The notes: generated from the letters alone by a model not told the origin. A stretch of DNA of 64,000 bases from Oscillospiraceae bacterium (GCA_015067715.1 SVLY01000004.1:1-64000); one strand, 5' to 3'. Positions 1 to 8,959 are shown, counted from the first letter of the stretch. Numbers and translations are program-made.

Positions 1-1877
1 AGCTCGACCTTGCCGCTGCCCTGGAGAATATTGACCTCTGCCTCTAAAAGCTCACCGCCAACGCTTGTCCATGCAAGGCCGTTAACAGAGCCGACTCTGT
101 TTTCGCGGACGTGAGCGTCACGCTTAAACTTTCTCGGCCCGAGCCATGCGCCAAGCTTTGCCTCAGTGACGGCAACGGATTTCAGCTCGGGATTTTCCGC
201 AAACTCACGGGCGGCCTTGCGGCAGCAGGAGGCAATGGTGCGTTCAAGGGTACGAACACCGGACTCACGGGTGTAGCCGTCGATAAGGAAGCGGATCGCA
301 TCGTCTCCCATGCGGAACATACGGCGGTTAAGGCCGTGGCGCTTAAGCTGTTTGGGGATAAGGTGCTCCCGGGCGATGTTCAGCTTTTCCTCGTCGGTGT
401 AGCTTGCAAGCTCGATAAGCTCCATTCTGTCAAGCAGTGCGGGAGGAATGGCGTGGGCATCGTTGGCAGTCATGATGAACATGACGTCCGAAAGGTCAAA
501 GGGGATCTCAAGATAGTGATCCCGGAAGGAATGGTTCTGTTCGGAGTCCAGAACCTCAAGAAGCGCGCTTGAGGGGTCGCCCTTGTAGTCTGCGCCAAGC
601 TTGTCTATCTCGTCCAGCAGAAGAACGGGGTTGGAGGAACCGGCCTGACGGATGCCGTTGATGATACGGCCGGGCATTGCGCCGATATAGGTCTTTCTGT
701 GGCCGCGAATCTCAGCCTCGTCACGCACGCCGCCAAGGGAGACACGGGCGAGTTTTCTGTCCATGGCACGGGCGACGGACATGGCAACGGAGGTCTTGCC
801 CACACCCGGAGGGCCCACAAGACAGATTATCTGGTTTTTAAGCTCCGGAGAAAGGGCGCGGACGGCGATATACTCAAGTATTCTGTCCTTGACCTTTTCA
901 AGTCCGTAATGATCGGCATCCAGAATTTTAGATGCACGGGCAACGTCAAGGCGTTCCCTGGTTTTTTTGTTCCAGGGAAGCTCCAGAACGGTGTCCAGAT
1001 AGGTGCGCATAAGCGCAGCTTCGGAGATGTTCTGACCGTATTTTTTCAGGTTAGAGACGTCTTTCAGCAGCTTTTTCTTTGAGTCGGGGTCGGTGATGAG
1101 CTTTTCGATCTTTGCCTCGTAGCTCTCGCCGTCGGGGGCTTCGTCACCCTCTCCAAGCTCGTTTTTGATGGCCTTGAGCTGTTCCCGGAGAACGTAGTCC
1201 TTCTGGTTGCGGTCAAGCTGTTCCTTGACCTTTTCCTGTATCTTGTTCTCGGCGCGGAGTATTTCCATCTCTTCGCTGAGCAGAGTGCAGACACGGTTAA
1301 GCCGTCTTACAGGGTCAAGCTCTTCAAGCACCTGCTGTTTAACGGCATATTCCATCTGGGAGTTCTGGGCGATATAGTCTGCAAGATAACCGGGGCGGTC
1401 GGAAGAGATCACCTCAAGCACAGTCTCCATGCCCATATAGGGGTTGAGCTCGGCATACTCCTCGTAGAGCCTGCGGGCAAAGCGGATAAGCGCCTCGTAG
1501 CCGGGCTCTTCCTCGGGAGCGTCCTGCTGGGAGATGTAAGCTTCGATATATGGATCGTAAGAGGTAAAGCGGGAGGCAATGCCCCGGGCGATACCCTCAA
1601 CAAGCACGCGAACACCTCCGCCGGGAAGCTTGAGCATCTGCTTTACCCGGGATACGGTACCGATGCGGTAAAGATCGTTTTCTCTGGGATCGTCAACGCG
1701 CATATCCTTTTGTGTGAGAAGGAAAATGGTCTGGTCGCGGTTCATTGCGGCCTCAAGAGCGCGTTTTGATTTATCTCTGCCCACGTCGAAGTGGAGCATC
1801 ATCGAGGGGAATACCGTTACGCCTCTCAGCGCAAGCAGAGGCATTGCAACGGAATCCCGGAATTTCATATCATCCAT
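1..1877 (-). CDS. lon: ATP-dependent protease Lon, 3' end cut by the window edge
   Basis: Cytosolic AAA+ serine protease that degrades misfolded and regulatory proteins. The ORF track misses it because the frame is open at base 1. The frame read from ATG at 1877 gives an N-terminal substrate-binding domain (MPLLALRGVTVFPSMML), a Walker A GPPGVGKT at about residues 355-362, a Walker B region (ILLLDEIDKLGADYKGDP), and the start of the protease domain (GLAWTSVGGELL). The catalytic Ser-Lys dyad lies outside the window. The start follows AGAAAGG with 13 bases of spacing. It lies 155 nt downstream of clpX on the same strand, behind a clpX terminator and its own promoter. The identity is secure. Confidence 0.97.
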   Translation of the reverse strand, partial: MDDMKFRDSVAMPLLALRGVTVFPSMMLHFDVGRDKSKRALEAAMNRDQTIFLLTQKDMRVDDPRENDLYRIGTVSRVKQMLKLPGGGVRVLVEGIARGIASRFTSYDPYIEAYISQQDAPEEEPGYEALIRFARRLYEEYAELNPYMGMETVLEVISSDRPGYLADYIAQNSQMEYAVKQQVLEELDPVRRLNRVCTLLSEEMEILRAENKIQEKVKEQLDRNQKDYVLREQLKAIKNELGEGDEAPDGESYEAKIEKLITDPDSKKKLLKDVSNLKKYGQNISEAALMRTYLDTVLELPWNKKTRERLDVARASKILDADHYGLEKVKDRILEYIAVRALSPELKNQIICLVGPPGVGKTSVAMSVARAMDRKLARVSLGGVRDEAEIRGHRKTYIGAMPGRIINGIRQAGSSNPVLLLDEIDKLGADYKGDPSSALLEVLDSEQNHSFRDHYLEIPFDLSDVMFIMTANDAHAIPPALLDRMELIELASYTDEEKLNIAREHLIPKQLKRHGLNRRMFRMGDDAIRFLIDGYTRESGVRTLERTIASCCRKAAREFAENPELKSVAVTEAKLGAWLGPRKFKRDAHVRENRVGSVNGLAWTSVGGELLEAEVNILQGSGKVE

Positions 1878-1917
1878 TTTGTGTGTTCTAACCTTTCTGA
1901 AAAGGGGTGATAAGGAT

Positions 1918-1946
1918 ATTATATCCCGTCGGAAGAAAAATAGCAA
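1918..1946 (-). promoter_or_regulatory. Sigma-A-type promoter of lon
   Basis: On the minus strand, TTGCTA (-35) and TATAAT (-10) are separated by 17 nt, about 40 nt before the lon start. I saw no CIRCE or CtsR-type repeat here, so heat-shock control is not evident from the sequence. Confidence 0.75.
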
Positions 1947-1971
1947 GGCTTTTTTGTGAACGGCGAAATAT

Positions 1972-2010
1972 AAAAACCAACTCCCCCGGAAGAATTACCC
2001 TCCGGAGGAG
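1972..2010 (-). terminator. Intrinsic terminator after clpX
   Basis: CTCCTCCGG pairs with CCGGGGGAG (one G-U pair) around a 12-nt loop and is followed by TTGGTTTTTA on the minus strand, just past the clpX stop. It separates clpX from lon. Confidence 0.65.
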
Positions 2011-2032
2011 CAAGGATAGGAAATTGCGTTTT

Positions 2033-3328
2033 TTACGCCCTTGTGGCTTTCTTTGCCTTTGCCTGTGAAAGCTGGGGCAGAGCCCGTTTGCCGGGAATTC
2101 TGGTGAGCTCCGGCTCCCCTTCTCCGGTTATGCATTCTTTGGTGATGCGAACGGAGATAATGGACTCGTCGGAGGGCACCTGGTACATAAGGTCGACCAT
2201 GGCCTTTTCAACGACGCTTCTAAGTCCTCGCGCGCCGATGTTGCGCTTCATTGCAACTGCGGCGATCTCGCGGATGGCCTCGTCGTCGAAGATGAGGTCA
2301 ACGCCTTCCATGGCGAAAATGGCCTTGTACTGGCGAACAAGGGAGTTCTTGGGTTTGGTGAGAATTGAGACCATCTCGTCCTCACCGAGGGGTTTAAGAC
2401 CGACGATAAGAGGCATACGACCAACAAGCTCGGGGATGATGCCGTACTTGATGATATCGTGGCTTTCGATCTGCTTGAGAAGGAAGGAATCGTCCCTCTC
2501 CTTTTTGGACATGATCGTGGAGTTGAAGCCGATGACTTTATCGGAGATGCGCTTTTCAATGAGCTTATCAATGCCGTCGAACGCGCCGCCGCAGATAAAG
2601 AGAATGTTTCTCGTGTCGATCTGAATGAATTCCTGCTGGGGGTGCTTGCGTCCGCCTCCGGGCGGAACGTTTGCAACCGTGCCTTCAAGGATCTTGAGCA
2701 GAGCCTGCTGAACGCCTTCGCCGCTGACGTCGCGGGTTATGGACTGGTTTTCGCTCTTACGGGAGATCTTATCTATCTCGTCGATATAGATTATGCCGCG
2801 CTGAGCCTTTTCAACGTCCATATCTGCCGCCTGGATAAGGCGGAGCAGAATGTTTTCAACGTCCTCACCAACGTAACCGGCCTCGGTGAGGGTGGTTGCA
2901 TCGGCAATGGCAAAGGGAACCTGCATGAGCCGCGCCAAAGTCTGGGCAAGATAGGTCTTGCCGCAGCCGGTGGGGCCAAGCAGAAGAATATTGCTCTTCT
3001 GGATCTCAACGTCGCTGTTCTGACCGTAGAAGACCCGCAGGTAGTGGTTGTAGGTTGCAACGGAGAGGGCAATTTTTGCCTCGTCCTGTCCGATAACGTA
3101 TTCGTCGAGAGCGGCCTTGATCTCCATGGGCTTGGGAAGAGCCTCAATGGGGGGCACGGCGGAATTCTTGCGTTTTCCGCTGGAATACTCCTCTAAGATA
3201 ACGTCGTTACAGACGCGGACACACTCGTCGCATATGAACGCGCCGTTTCCGCTGATAAGTCTTTTAACGTGGCTTCTGGGCTTACCGCAAAACGAGCATC
3301 TGATGGAGTCCTGAGTATCGTTTGGCAT
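2033..3328 (-). CDS. clpX: ATP-dependent Clp protease ATP-binding subunit ClpX
   Basis: AAA+ unfoldase that feeds substrates to the ClpP peptidase in the cytosol. The 431 aa are typical of the family. The N-terminal C4 zinc finger uses C11, C14, C33 and C36. Walker A GPTGCGKT is at 118-125 and Walker [11 protein letters not shown] near 180. The RKH pore loop (GGGRKHPQQ) and the IGF loop (KVIGFNS) that docks ClpP are both present, so this is a competent ClpP partner. It lies 56 nt downstream of clpP in the same direction, which suggests cotranscription. The Shine-Dalgarno before the ATG is weak (AAAGG about 17 nt away). Confidence 0.98.
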   Translation of the reverse strand: MPNDTQDSIRCSFCGKPRSHVKRLISGNGAFICDECVRVCNDVILEEYSSGKRKNSAVPPIEALPKPMEIKAALDEYVIGQDEAKIALSVATYNHYLRVFYGQNSDVEIQKSNILLLGPTGCGKTYLAQTLARLMQVPFAIADATTLTEAGYVGEDVENILLRLIQAADMDVEKAQRGIIYIDEIDKISRKSENQSITRDVSGEGVQQALLKILEGTVANVPPGGGRKHPQQEFIQIDTRNILFICGGAFDGIDKLIEKRISDKVIGFNSTIMSKKERDDSFLLKQIESHDIIKYGIIPELVGRMPLIVGLKPLGEDEMVSILTKPKNSLVRQYKAIFAMEGVDLIFDDEAIREIAAVAMKRNIGARGLRSVVEKAMVDLMYQVPSDESIISVRITKECITGEGEPELTRIPGKRALPQLSQAKAKKATRA

Positions 3329-3384
3329 TTACTTATGTGACCGTACCTTTCTGCCTGATGCGGCGAAATCGGGGATAAGGCCCT

Positions 3385-3966
3385 TTATCTGTGGGAAATG
3401 ACCTTGTCGATAATTCCGTATTCGGCGGCAGCCTGGGCTGTCATGAAATTGTCGCGCTCGGTATCAAGGCGGATCTGCTCAATGGGCTTGCCGGTTCTTT
3501 CGGCAAGAATGGAGTTGAGATTCTCCTTGATCTGAAGGATGCGGTCTGCGTGGATCTTGATATCCGTAGCCTGACCCTGGAAACCGCCAAGAGGCTGATG
3601 GATCATGATCTCGCTGTTGGGAAGAGCCATACGCTTGCCCTTTGCGCCGGCGGCCAGCAGGAATGCGCCCATGCTGGCGGCCATGCCGATGCAAATGGTT
3701 GAAACGTCGGGCTTGATGTAGTTCATGGTGTCGTAGATCGCCATGCCGGAGGTGATGGAACCGCCGGGGCTGTTGATGTACAGACAAATGTCCTTGTCGC
3801 TGTCCTCTGCTTCAAGGTAGAGAAGCTGGGCAACAACGAGGCTTGCGGTGATGTCGTTAACTTCATCGTTGAGGAAGATAATTCTGTCTTTTAAAAGTCT
3901 TGAAAAGATATCGTAGCTGCGTTCGCCGCGGCTGGTCTGTTCAAGAACGTAGGGAACCAAACTCAT
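3385..3966 (-). CDS. clpP: ATP-dependent Clp protease proteolytic subunit ClpP
   Basis: Serine peptidase that forms tetradecameric chambers with ClpX or ClpC. The length of 193 aa is standard. The catalytic triad is visible: S98 in [10 protein letters not shown]123 in MIHQPLGG and D172 in [13 protein letters not shown] precedes the ATG with good spacing. It sits between tig and clpX, the usual clostridial tig-clpP-clpX-lon arrangement, which couples chaperone and protease synthesis. Confidence 0.98.
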   Translation of the reverse strand: MSLVPYVLEQTSRGERSYDIFSRLLKDRIIFLNDEVNDITASLVVAQLLYLEAEDSDKDICLYINSPGGSITSGMAIYDTMNYIKPDVSTICIGMAASMGAFLLAAGAKGKRMALPNSEIMIHQPLGGFQGQATDIKIHADRILQIKENLNSILAERTGKPIEQIRLDTERDNFMTAQAAAEYGIIDKVISHR

Positions 3967-4020
3967 TGATATGTTCCTCCTTAAAATTCTGGGTAAGTCC
4001 GGAGGGAACCGGGAGCAAAA

Positions 4021-5349
4021 TTACTCAGCGTCGGCTTCGGGGGCGGCGTCAGCGGGCTCCTCGTCCTTGACGGGCTCGGTCTTGACGGCGTTCTCCTTGA
4101 TAACGTTGATGGCCTTTTCCTTGGCGATGTCTTCCTTGACGGCTTCGGCGGGCATGTAGGCTCTGACCTGTTCGGCGTCAACACCGGCAGAAGCGGTGAT
4201 CTTAGTGTACTCGGCTTCGATCTCCTCTTCGGTGACTTCAATGTTCTCAGCCTTGACAACTGCTTCAAGAGCAAGAGTGGTCTTGACCTGACGCATAGCT
4301 CTGTCGGCAAAGTTGGCGCGGAACTCTTCCATGGAGGAACCGGTCATCTTGAGGTAAGTGTCGATAGTGGCGCCCTGAGCGCGGAAGCGGTAGTCAAAGT
4401 CCTCAACGAGGCGGTCGATCTGCTGCTCCACCATGCACTGGGGAACCTCGACCTCGGTGATGTCGATAAGAGCGTCGATAAGGCGGTTCTCGAACTCGGC
4501 GTTGGCATTGTTTTCCTTTGCCTTTTCAAGTTTGCCCTTAATATCGTTCTTTAATTCATCAAGAGTGTCAAATTCGGAAACGTCCTTGGCGAACTCGTCG
4601 TCAAGCTCGGGAACAACACTCTCCTTGACCTCGTGGACAAGGCACTTGAAGGTTGCTTCCTTGCCGGCGAGATCGGCGGCGCCGTAGTTCTCGGGGAAGG
4701 TGACGACAACGTCCTTGGCTTCGCCAGCGGAAAGGCCAACGAGCTGATCCTCAAAGCCGGGGATGAACTGGCCGGAGCCAAGCTTAAGCTCGTGCTTCTC
4801 GCCCTTGCCGCCTTCGAAGGCGACGCCGTCAACAAAGCCTTCAAAGTCGAGAACAACAGTATCGCCGTTTTCGGCGGCACGCTCAACGGTCTCGACCTGG
4901 GTCTGACGGTTCTGACGGACCTTCAGCTCGCGCTCGATATCCTCTTCGGTGACGGGAAGAAGCTCGTACTCAGCGGAAAGACCCTTGTATTCGCCAACCT
5001 TGGCTTCGGGCTTGGTGGTGACTTTTGCGGTGAAGGTGAAGCCGTCTTCGCTGATGTCGACGAGCTCGACCTCGGCCTGATCAACAGGGGTGATGCCGGC
5101 TTCTTCGACAGCGGCCTTGTAAGCATCGGGGAAAGCCATGTTAACGGCATCCTCGTAGAAGGCGGCGGGGCCGTACATACGCTCGATGATCTTTCTGGGG
5201 GCCTTGCCGGGACGGAAGCCCTGGATTCTGAACTTACCGGCGTTCTTGCGGTAGCTCTTCTCGATGGCGGCTTCGAACTCGGCCTTTTCCACGTTTATGG
5301 TCAGCGTGGTCTGGTTGACTGCGGTGTTTTCGGAACTCTTCAGGATCAT
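4021..5349 (-). CDS. tig: Trigger factor, ribosome-associated chaperone with prolyl isomerase domain
   Basis: Binds ribosomal protein L23 at the exit tunnel and shields nascent chains. The N-terminal domain has the ribosome-binding signature FRPGKAPRKIIE (near residue 45). An FKBP-like PPIase domain follows (VLDFEGFVDGVAFEGGKGE, about 150-245), then the long helical C-terminal domain. The tail is acidic and Ala/Glu-rich, as in other family members. At 442 aa the length is normal. GGAGG precedes the ATG. First gene of the tig-clpP-clpX run. Confidence 0.97.
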   Translation of the reverse strand: MILKSSENTAVNQTTLTINVEKAEFEAAIEKSYRKNAGKFRIQGFRPGKAPRKIIERMYGPAAFYEDAVNMAFPDAYKAAVEEAGITPVDQAEVELVDISEDGFTFTAKVTTKPEAKVGEYKGLSAEYELLPVTEEDIERELKVRQNRQTQVETVERAAENGDTVVLDFEGFVDGVAFEGGKGEKHELKLGSGQFIPGFEDQLVGLSAGEAKDVVVTFPENYGAADLAGKEATFKCLVHEVKESVVPELDDEFAKDVSEFDTLDELKNDIKGKLEKAKENNANAEFENRLIDALIDITEVEVPQCMVEQQIDRLVEDFDYRFRAQGATIDTYLKMTGSSMEEFRANFADRAMRQVKTTLALEAVVKAENIEVTEEEIEAEYTKITASAGVDAEQVRAYMPAEAVKEDIAKEKAINVIKENAVKTEPVKDEEPADAAPEADAE

Positions 5350-5411
5350 TTGTGTTTTCCTCCGGTATCTGATAATGTAACAACAATACTTAGGTAAATT
5401 GCAACTAATGT

Positions 5412-5417
5412 ATTATA
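5412..5417 (-). promoter_or_regulatory. Probable -10 element of the tig promoter
   Basis: TATAAT on the minus strand lies about 60 nt upstream of the tig start. The matching -35 is poor (TGGTAT-like at 17 nt), so only the -10 is well supported. Confidence 0.45.
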
Positions 5418-5505
5418 TCATATCCAAAAACAAAATACCATACCTTTATGCCAACATTCTGACGATATTTTTTCTTTTGTTTATCCGTCTCTTTGCCTTT
5501 TGCAC

Positions 5506-5527
5506 AAAAAACTGCCGGATGCGGCAG
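5506..5527 (-). terminator. Intrinsic terminator downstream of the spoVM-like ORF
   Basis: On the minus strand CTGCCG-CATC-CGGCAG is followed directly by TTTTTT. It lies 40 nt past the TAA of the small ORF at 5568-5645 and isolates it from tig. Confidence 0.8.
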
Positions 5528-5567
5528 AGGAAACTCCCCTGTTCGCACCCGGCTGAGGTTATGCGAT

Positions 5568-5645
5568 TTATTTTTTGCCTATGCCGAAAATCAGCTTCAA
5601 AACTCCGCTTACAAACTTTCCGGGTTTTATGGTGATTATCTCCAT
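5568..5645 (-). CDS. spoVM: Probable stage V sporulation protein SpoVM (25 aa), missed by the ORF track
   Basis: A 25-codon ORF beginning MEIITIKPGKFVSGVLK. From memory, Bacillus SpoVM begins MKFYTIKLPKFLGGIV. Both share the TIK-(P/LP)-KF core, a helix-breaking Pro near position 8 or 9, then an amphipathic helix with a Lys-rich end. SpoVM is a curvature-sensing peptide on the outer forespore membrane that anchors SpoIVA and the coat. Support from the sequence: GGGGGA 8 nt before the ATG, a clean terminator after the stop, and a sporulation-like CATAGTATA upstream. spoIIID elsewhere in the window fits a spore former. The overlapping 73-aa ORF at 5446-5667 runs through the terminator and is less credible. 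Confidence 0.72.
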   Translation of the reverse strand: MEIITIKPGKFVSGVLKLIFGIGKK

Positions 5646-5677
5646 TGCCGCATTCCCCCATGAACATTACTTTGACT

Positions 5678-5686
5678 TATACTATG
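5678..5686 (-). promoter_or_regulatory. Possible sporulation sigma factor -10 element (CATAGTATA)
   Basis: About 32 nt upstream of the spoVM-like start the minus strand reads CATAGTATA. It resembles the -10 of mother-cell sigma factors (CATA-type, sigma-E or sigma-K). A convincing -35 is not seen, so the assignment is tentative. Confidence 0.3.
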
Positions 5687-5704
5687 CGCCGTCGAAAGCA
5701 AGTG

Positions 5705-6430
5705 TCACAGGCACACCGGAACGATACCTCCGATGTCCAGCATTTTATCATCACTCAGGCAGATAAACGAAATGCCAAGCTCTTCCAGCAATGCGGTGTC
5801 CACGATTCCCTCCGGCGAACCTGAGATGCAGAGCTTTCCCGGAGCGATCAGTCCTGCAGCTCCACCGATAAAGCCGTTTGAATAACCGGGAAGCACTATA
5901 CCTTGGTTGTCTGCACGGACTACGGTGACTCCCCTGTTTTCAAGAGCATTTCCGATCCCGTTATCACCGGTTATCACCGTGTTTTCCCCGGCAACCGCCA
6001 CAGAACAGGCGCAATAGCCCTGTCTGACCCGTATCTGCTCAAGACCGGAGAATTCACGGGCAAGGGTCTTGCTAACGGATGTCGGATTGTTTACAAAGTA
6101 CTTTCCAAAAGGCAGAGCGTTCAGCGCCGCATCATGGGGATATTCCGGAGCTTTGGGCGGATCGACGAAAATAAGCTCAGCGCCAAGCCCGGTCAGGTCC
6201 TCAAGCCCAAGAGCATCGGCGTACACCGCAAACCGATTTCCCCCGAGATGGCGGCAGTTCATGTCCGGATGAAATCTCACCGGGCGGGGAAGAGACGGGC
6301 TGTAAGGCGATGGAACTGCCTTTATTCCCAGTCTGTCAAGCTTCGGCATAAAAATATCAAAATATTCCGCCGAGAGCAAAACGCATTTCACGTCACTCTC
6401 GGGCAAAAAGGGAAGGTTCAAAAACCTCAC
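5705..6430 (-). CDS. DUF6873-like protein of unknown function
   Basis: A 241-aa soluble protein with no signal peptide or membrane segment. It has a conserved-looking HPDMNCRHLGGN near residue 55, an RVRQGYCACSVAV segment near 140, and a GFIGGAAG near 190. It resembles the clostridial DUF6873 family as I remember it. The HPDMN motif also recalls guanidine-modifying (arginine deiminase or dimethylargininase type) folds, but I cannot assign a reaction. The start is GTG, 11 nt after the upstream permease stop, with AGGTGA before it. It is the last gene of an adaptor-permease-DUF6873 run. Confidence 0.7.
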   Translation of the reverse strand: MRFLNLPFLPESDVKCVLLSAEYFDIFMPKLDRLGIKAVPSPYSPSLPRPVRFHPDMNCRHLGGNRFAVYADALGLEDLTGLGAELIFVDPPKAPEYPHDAALNALPFGKYFVNNPTSVSKTLAREFSGLEQIRVRQGYCACSVAVAGENTVITGDNGIGNALENRGVTVVRADNQGIVLPGYSNGFIGGAAGLIAPGKLCISGSPEGIVDTALLEELGISFICLSDDKMLDIGGIVPVCL

Positions 6431-6440
6431 AGGGTATAAC

Positions 6441-7622
6441 TCACCTGTCCTTTCTGATAGCGTTTACAGGGGAGAGTCTTGCGGCCTTTAAAGCCGGAAT
6501 AACTCCGGAAACAAGACCGGACAATACCGTCACAGCGCAGGGAGCCGCAACCGAATAGACAGTGATATCCGGAAGGGCGGAAAAAAACGAGTAGAATAAC
6601 GCGTACACAAGGCACACACCGCACAGAGTACCTGCCGCGCATCCGGCGGAGGTTATCATGACCGCCTCGGCCATGAATATTGCGCAGATATCCAGCGAAG
6701 TGGCGCCGATGGCCTTGCATATGCCGATCTCACGCTGCCGCTCGCTCACCGAGGAAAGCATGGTCCCGGTCACTCCCATTGCCGCCACAAACAGTGAAAT
6801 TGCAGCCGTTGCACCAAGAACCGAAGTTACCGAATCTATGACGGAGGAAAATTCCTCCCTGTAGGCAGACATATCCTCAACGTCGTAGTTTTTGCTTGTC
6901 TTCACAGCACTGAGATAGTCCTTTACGTCCTGTGCCGCATCTGTATCGCTGTCCGAGGTTTTGAAAACCAGCTGGCTCACTTCATCCTCCGAGCCGCAGA
7001 CCGAAGTCCAGGGAACGTAGATAAAAGGCGGAATATCCATACCCATCAGCCCTGCGGTCGCCTCCATTGCCGAGGTACACACTCCGATTATCTCGTATTC
7101 AAGCTCTCTGCCATCAACTATAAGGATGATGCTTTCACCGCCAACGTCGATATGTCCGAATTTTGATCTTGCGAGCTCGCTGTCAACGATACATACTCTT
7201 CCCGCGCTTTTGCATTCCCCCTCTGTGAAGCTCCTGCCGGCCAAAACGTCCACGTCAAGATAATCCCCCATGGTCTCGTCCGCGCCGATGATGAGCGTCG
7301 GATATTGCTGGCTGTGAGGAAGACGGTAGTATGAAAACCAGAACTCAAATGGCATTGCAGACTCAATGCCCGAAACGCTTTGTGTAATGCTCTCTCCGTC
7401 CTCAGGGGTAAGCTCGGCACCGTCACCGGCGAAAATGACTATACCGTCCATTCCAAAGCCGCCCAACTTTTCGCTCACGGTGGCTTTGGCGCTGTTTCCA
7501 ATGGCAAGCAGGGCTATCACCGCCCCAATACCCACGGCAACGGATACTGCGCTTAAGCAGGCGCCCGTCCTGCCCCTTGAGACATTTTTATATGCCAGCT
7601 TAATTATATCATAAGGCCTCAA
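6441..7622 (-). CDS. ABC transporter permease of the FtsX/MacB type
   Basis: 393-aa inner-membrane subunit with the MacB layout: an N-terminal membrane helix (VSVAVGIGAVIALLAIGNSA), a large extracytoplasmic domain (about residues 45-260), then three C-terminal helices. The coupling-helix region RQREIGICKAIGA matches the ERRREIGVRRAIGA type of the family. Translation starts at TTG after GGGGAG (8 nt), overlapping the adaptor stop by 4 nt, so the two are translationally coupled. The partner ATPase is not encoded next to it, which is unusual for this family. Confidence 0.9.
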   Translation of the reverse strand: MRPYDIIKLAYKNVSRGRTGACLSAVSVAVGIGAVIALLAIGNSAKATVSEKLGGFGMDGIVIFAGDGAELTPEDGESITQSVSGIESAMPFEFWFSYYRLPHSQQYPTLIIGADETMGDYLDVDVLAGRSFTEGECKSAGRVCIVDSELARSKFGHIDVGGESIILIVDGRELEYEIIGVCTSAMEATAGLMGMDIPPFIYVPWTSVCGSEDEVSQLVFKTSDSDTDAAQDVKDYLSAVKTSKNYDVEDMSAYREEFSSVIDSVTSVLGATAAISLFVAAMGVTGTMLSSVSERQREIGICKAIGATSLDICAIFMAEAVMITSAGCAAGTLCGVCLVYALFYSFFSALPDITVYSVAAPCAVTVLSGLVSGVIPALKAARLSPVNAIRKDR

Positions 7623-8668
7623 TCTTCGATCTCCCCGGAGAGCTCCATTCCCTCATACATACCGTCCGTTGGCTCAGCGACGATCAGCTGACCGTCGTAA
7701 AACGCGGCAACGGTAACGTAGCCCCGGGAATAACTGTAGACCGGGTCGATATCCTGTCTTGAGATAACTCCGTCCTTCCAGACCCATACGTATTTTACTC
7801 CCCCTTCCCCGTTACAAACCGCAGAATAGGGGATCACAGCGGCGCCGTGCCACACGTTTACGAAAATATCCGCACGAACGGCAAGACCGGGAATAAGTCG
7901 CCCGTCCGCCCCGTCAACAGTAAGCTCCCCGTCAACAACGGTCCTTGCAGAGGAAATGAGACCCCCGACTGTTCTTGCTCTGTCCCCGACGGCAGAAACC
8001 GTGGCGGAAAACACCTCTCCGGGAAATGCCGAACAGGACAGATTTACGTGCTGTCCCGGGCTGACATTCCCCAGGTATTCCTGGGGAATGTCCACCTCAG
8101 CCAGAAGCTCGTCCCCACCCACAACGTAAACGCCGGGGACGAGACCCGTAACGGTATCCCCGGGAGAAACGGTCACGCTCTCCACGACTCCGTCCATGCC
8201 GGCCCTGACGGCAAACAGACCGTTTTGACCGGAGCGATTATCACCCGGCAGATAAAACCCGGAAAACCAGGAAGGAAGCTTTCCGTTTGCTCCGTAAAAC
8301 TCAGCGGCGGCAAGGATATCCTCCGGTTGAGTATCAAGGACTTCAAGCTCACCCGAAAGCCCGGATATCAGCGAGTAGAGCTCCTCTTTTTCCAGCGGGC
8401 GATAGCAAAACACAACGTCACCGGCACGCACCGTATCCCCCGGAGCCACTGCCACCTCAACGATCTCACCGGGCACTCCGGCAGACAGCTTTTCTTCCCG
8501 GCCGTAGCGGATATAGCCTGAGGCAGATGCGGTCTCGTTGACGGTTTTCAGCTTTATCTCGTAAAGTGAAACCGATGTAGTCGGAGCGTTTTCCGCCAGA
8601 ACCTTGACTCCCACAAGCCCGGCACAGATCAGGCAAAATGCGCCGACGCCCCATAACAGCTTTTTCAT
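7619..8668 (-). CDS. MacA/HlyD-type efflux adaptor protein
   Basis: 349-aa membrane-anchored adaptor. One N-terminal helix (residues 6-24) is followed by a split biotinyl-lipoyl-like domain (AGVPGEIVEVAVAPGDTVRAGD near 66 and GVVESVTVSPGDTVTG near 160) and a beta-barrel region. The hairpin between the lipoyl halves is short, as in Gram-positive members that lack an outer membrane partner. GGGGGAG lies 8 nt before the ATG. It is coupled by overlap to the permease. Confidence 0.88.
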   Translation of the reverse strand: MKKLLWGVGAFCLICAGLVGVKVLAENAPTTSVSLYEIKLKTVNETASASGYIRYGREEKLSAGVPGEIVEVAVAPGDTVRAGDVVFCYRPLEKEELYSLISGLSGELEVLDTQPEDILAAAEFYGANGKLPSWFSGFYLPGDNRSGQNGLFAVRAGMDGVVESVTVSPGDTVTGLVPGVYVVGGDELLAEVDIPQEYLGNVSPGQHVNLSCSAFPGEVFSATVSAVGDRARTVGGLISSARTVVDGELTVDGADGRLIPGLAVRADIFVNVWHGAAVIPYSAVCNGEGGVKYVWVWKDGVISRQDIDPVYSYSRGYVTVAAFYDGQLIVAEPTDGMYEGMELSGEIED

Positions 8669-8770
8669 GTATAAAACTCCCCCATAAAGCCCAATGATAA
8701 GCTTATGATTTGCAGCATGGCCGGGTTTTATTTACCGGATGACGGTCAATTTTCGGGGAGAGTGATTGCC

Positions 8771-8959
8771 TTGAGTTTTATAGCCTGTGTTGAAAACTGC
8801 CTTTATCAGAAAAACGGCGAATGTACACTGACATCCGCCGTTGCTCCGGGAGACGGTAATAAGTTATCTTCCTGCGCCTATTTCACGATCCGGCAGAAGC
8901 CGGATACGGAGCTTAAAGGGGATAACGGGTGCAGAGATGTTCGATCAGCGCGGCAATAG
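8771..8959 (+). CDS. Small cysteine-rich protein, probably metal-binding
   Basis: A 62-aa ORF from TTG at 8771 (GGGGAG ends 9 nt before it; a GTG at 8762 is in frame but too close to that site). It has C-x3-C-x7-C-x16-C (ACVENCLYQKNGEC, then SSCAYF), a pattern of short clostridial Cys-rich proteins that some databases label hydroxymyristoyl-ACP dehydratase by error. The four cysteines could hold zinc. No membrane segment. The 3' end overlaps the convergent HAD gene by 47 nt. Function unknown. Confidence 0.55.
   Translation: MSFIACVENCLYQKNGECTLTSAVAPGDGNKLSSCAYFTIRQKPDTELKGDNGCRDVRSARQ

Noticed and set aside
5399-5635. 78-aa plus-strand ORF upstream of tig
   Set aside because: No ribosome binding site; it lies across the tig promoter and the terminator hairpin.
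5446-5667. 73-aa minus-strand ORF in the gap before tig
   Set aside because: It reads through a strong terminator and overlaps the better supported 25-codon spoVM-like ORF in another frame.
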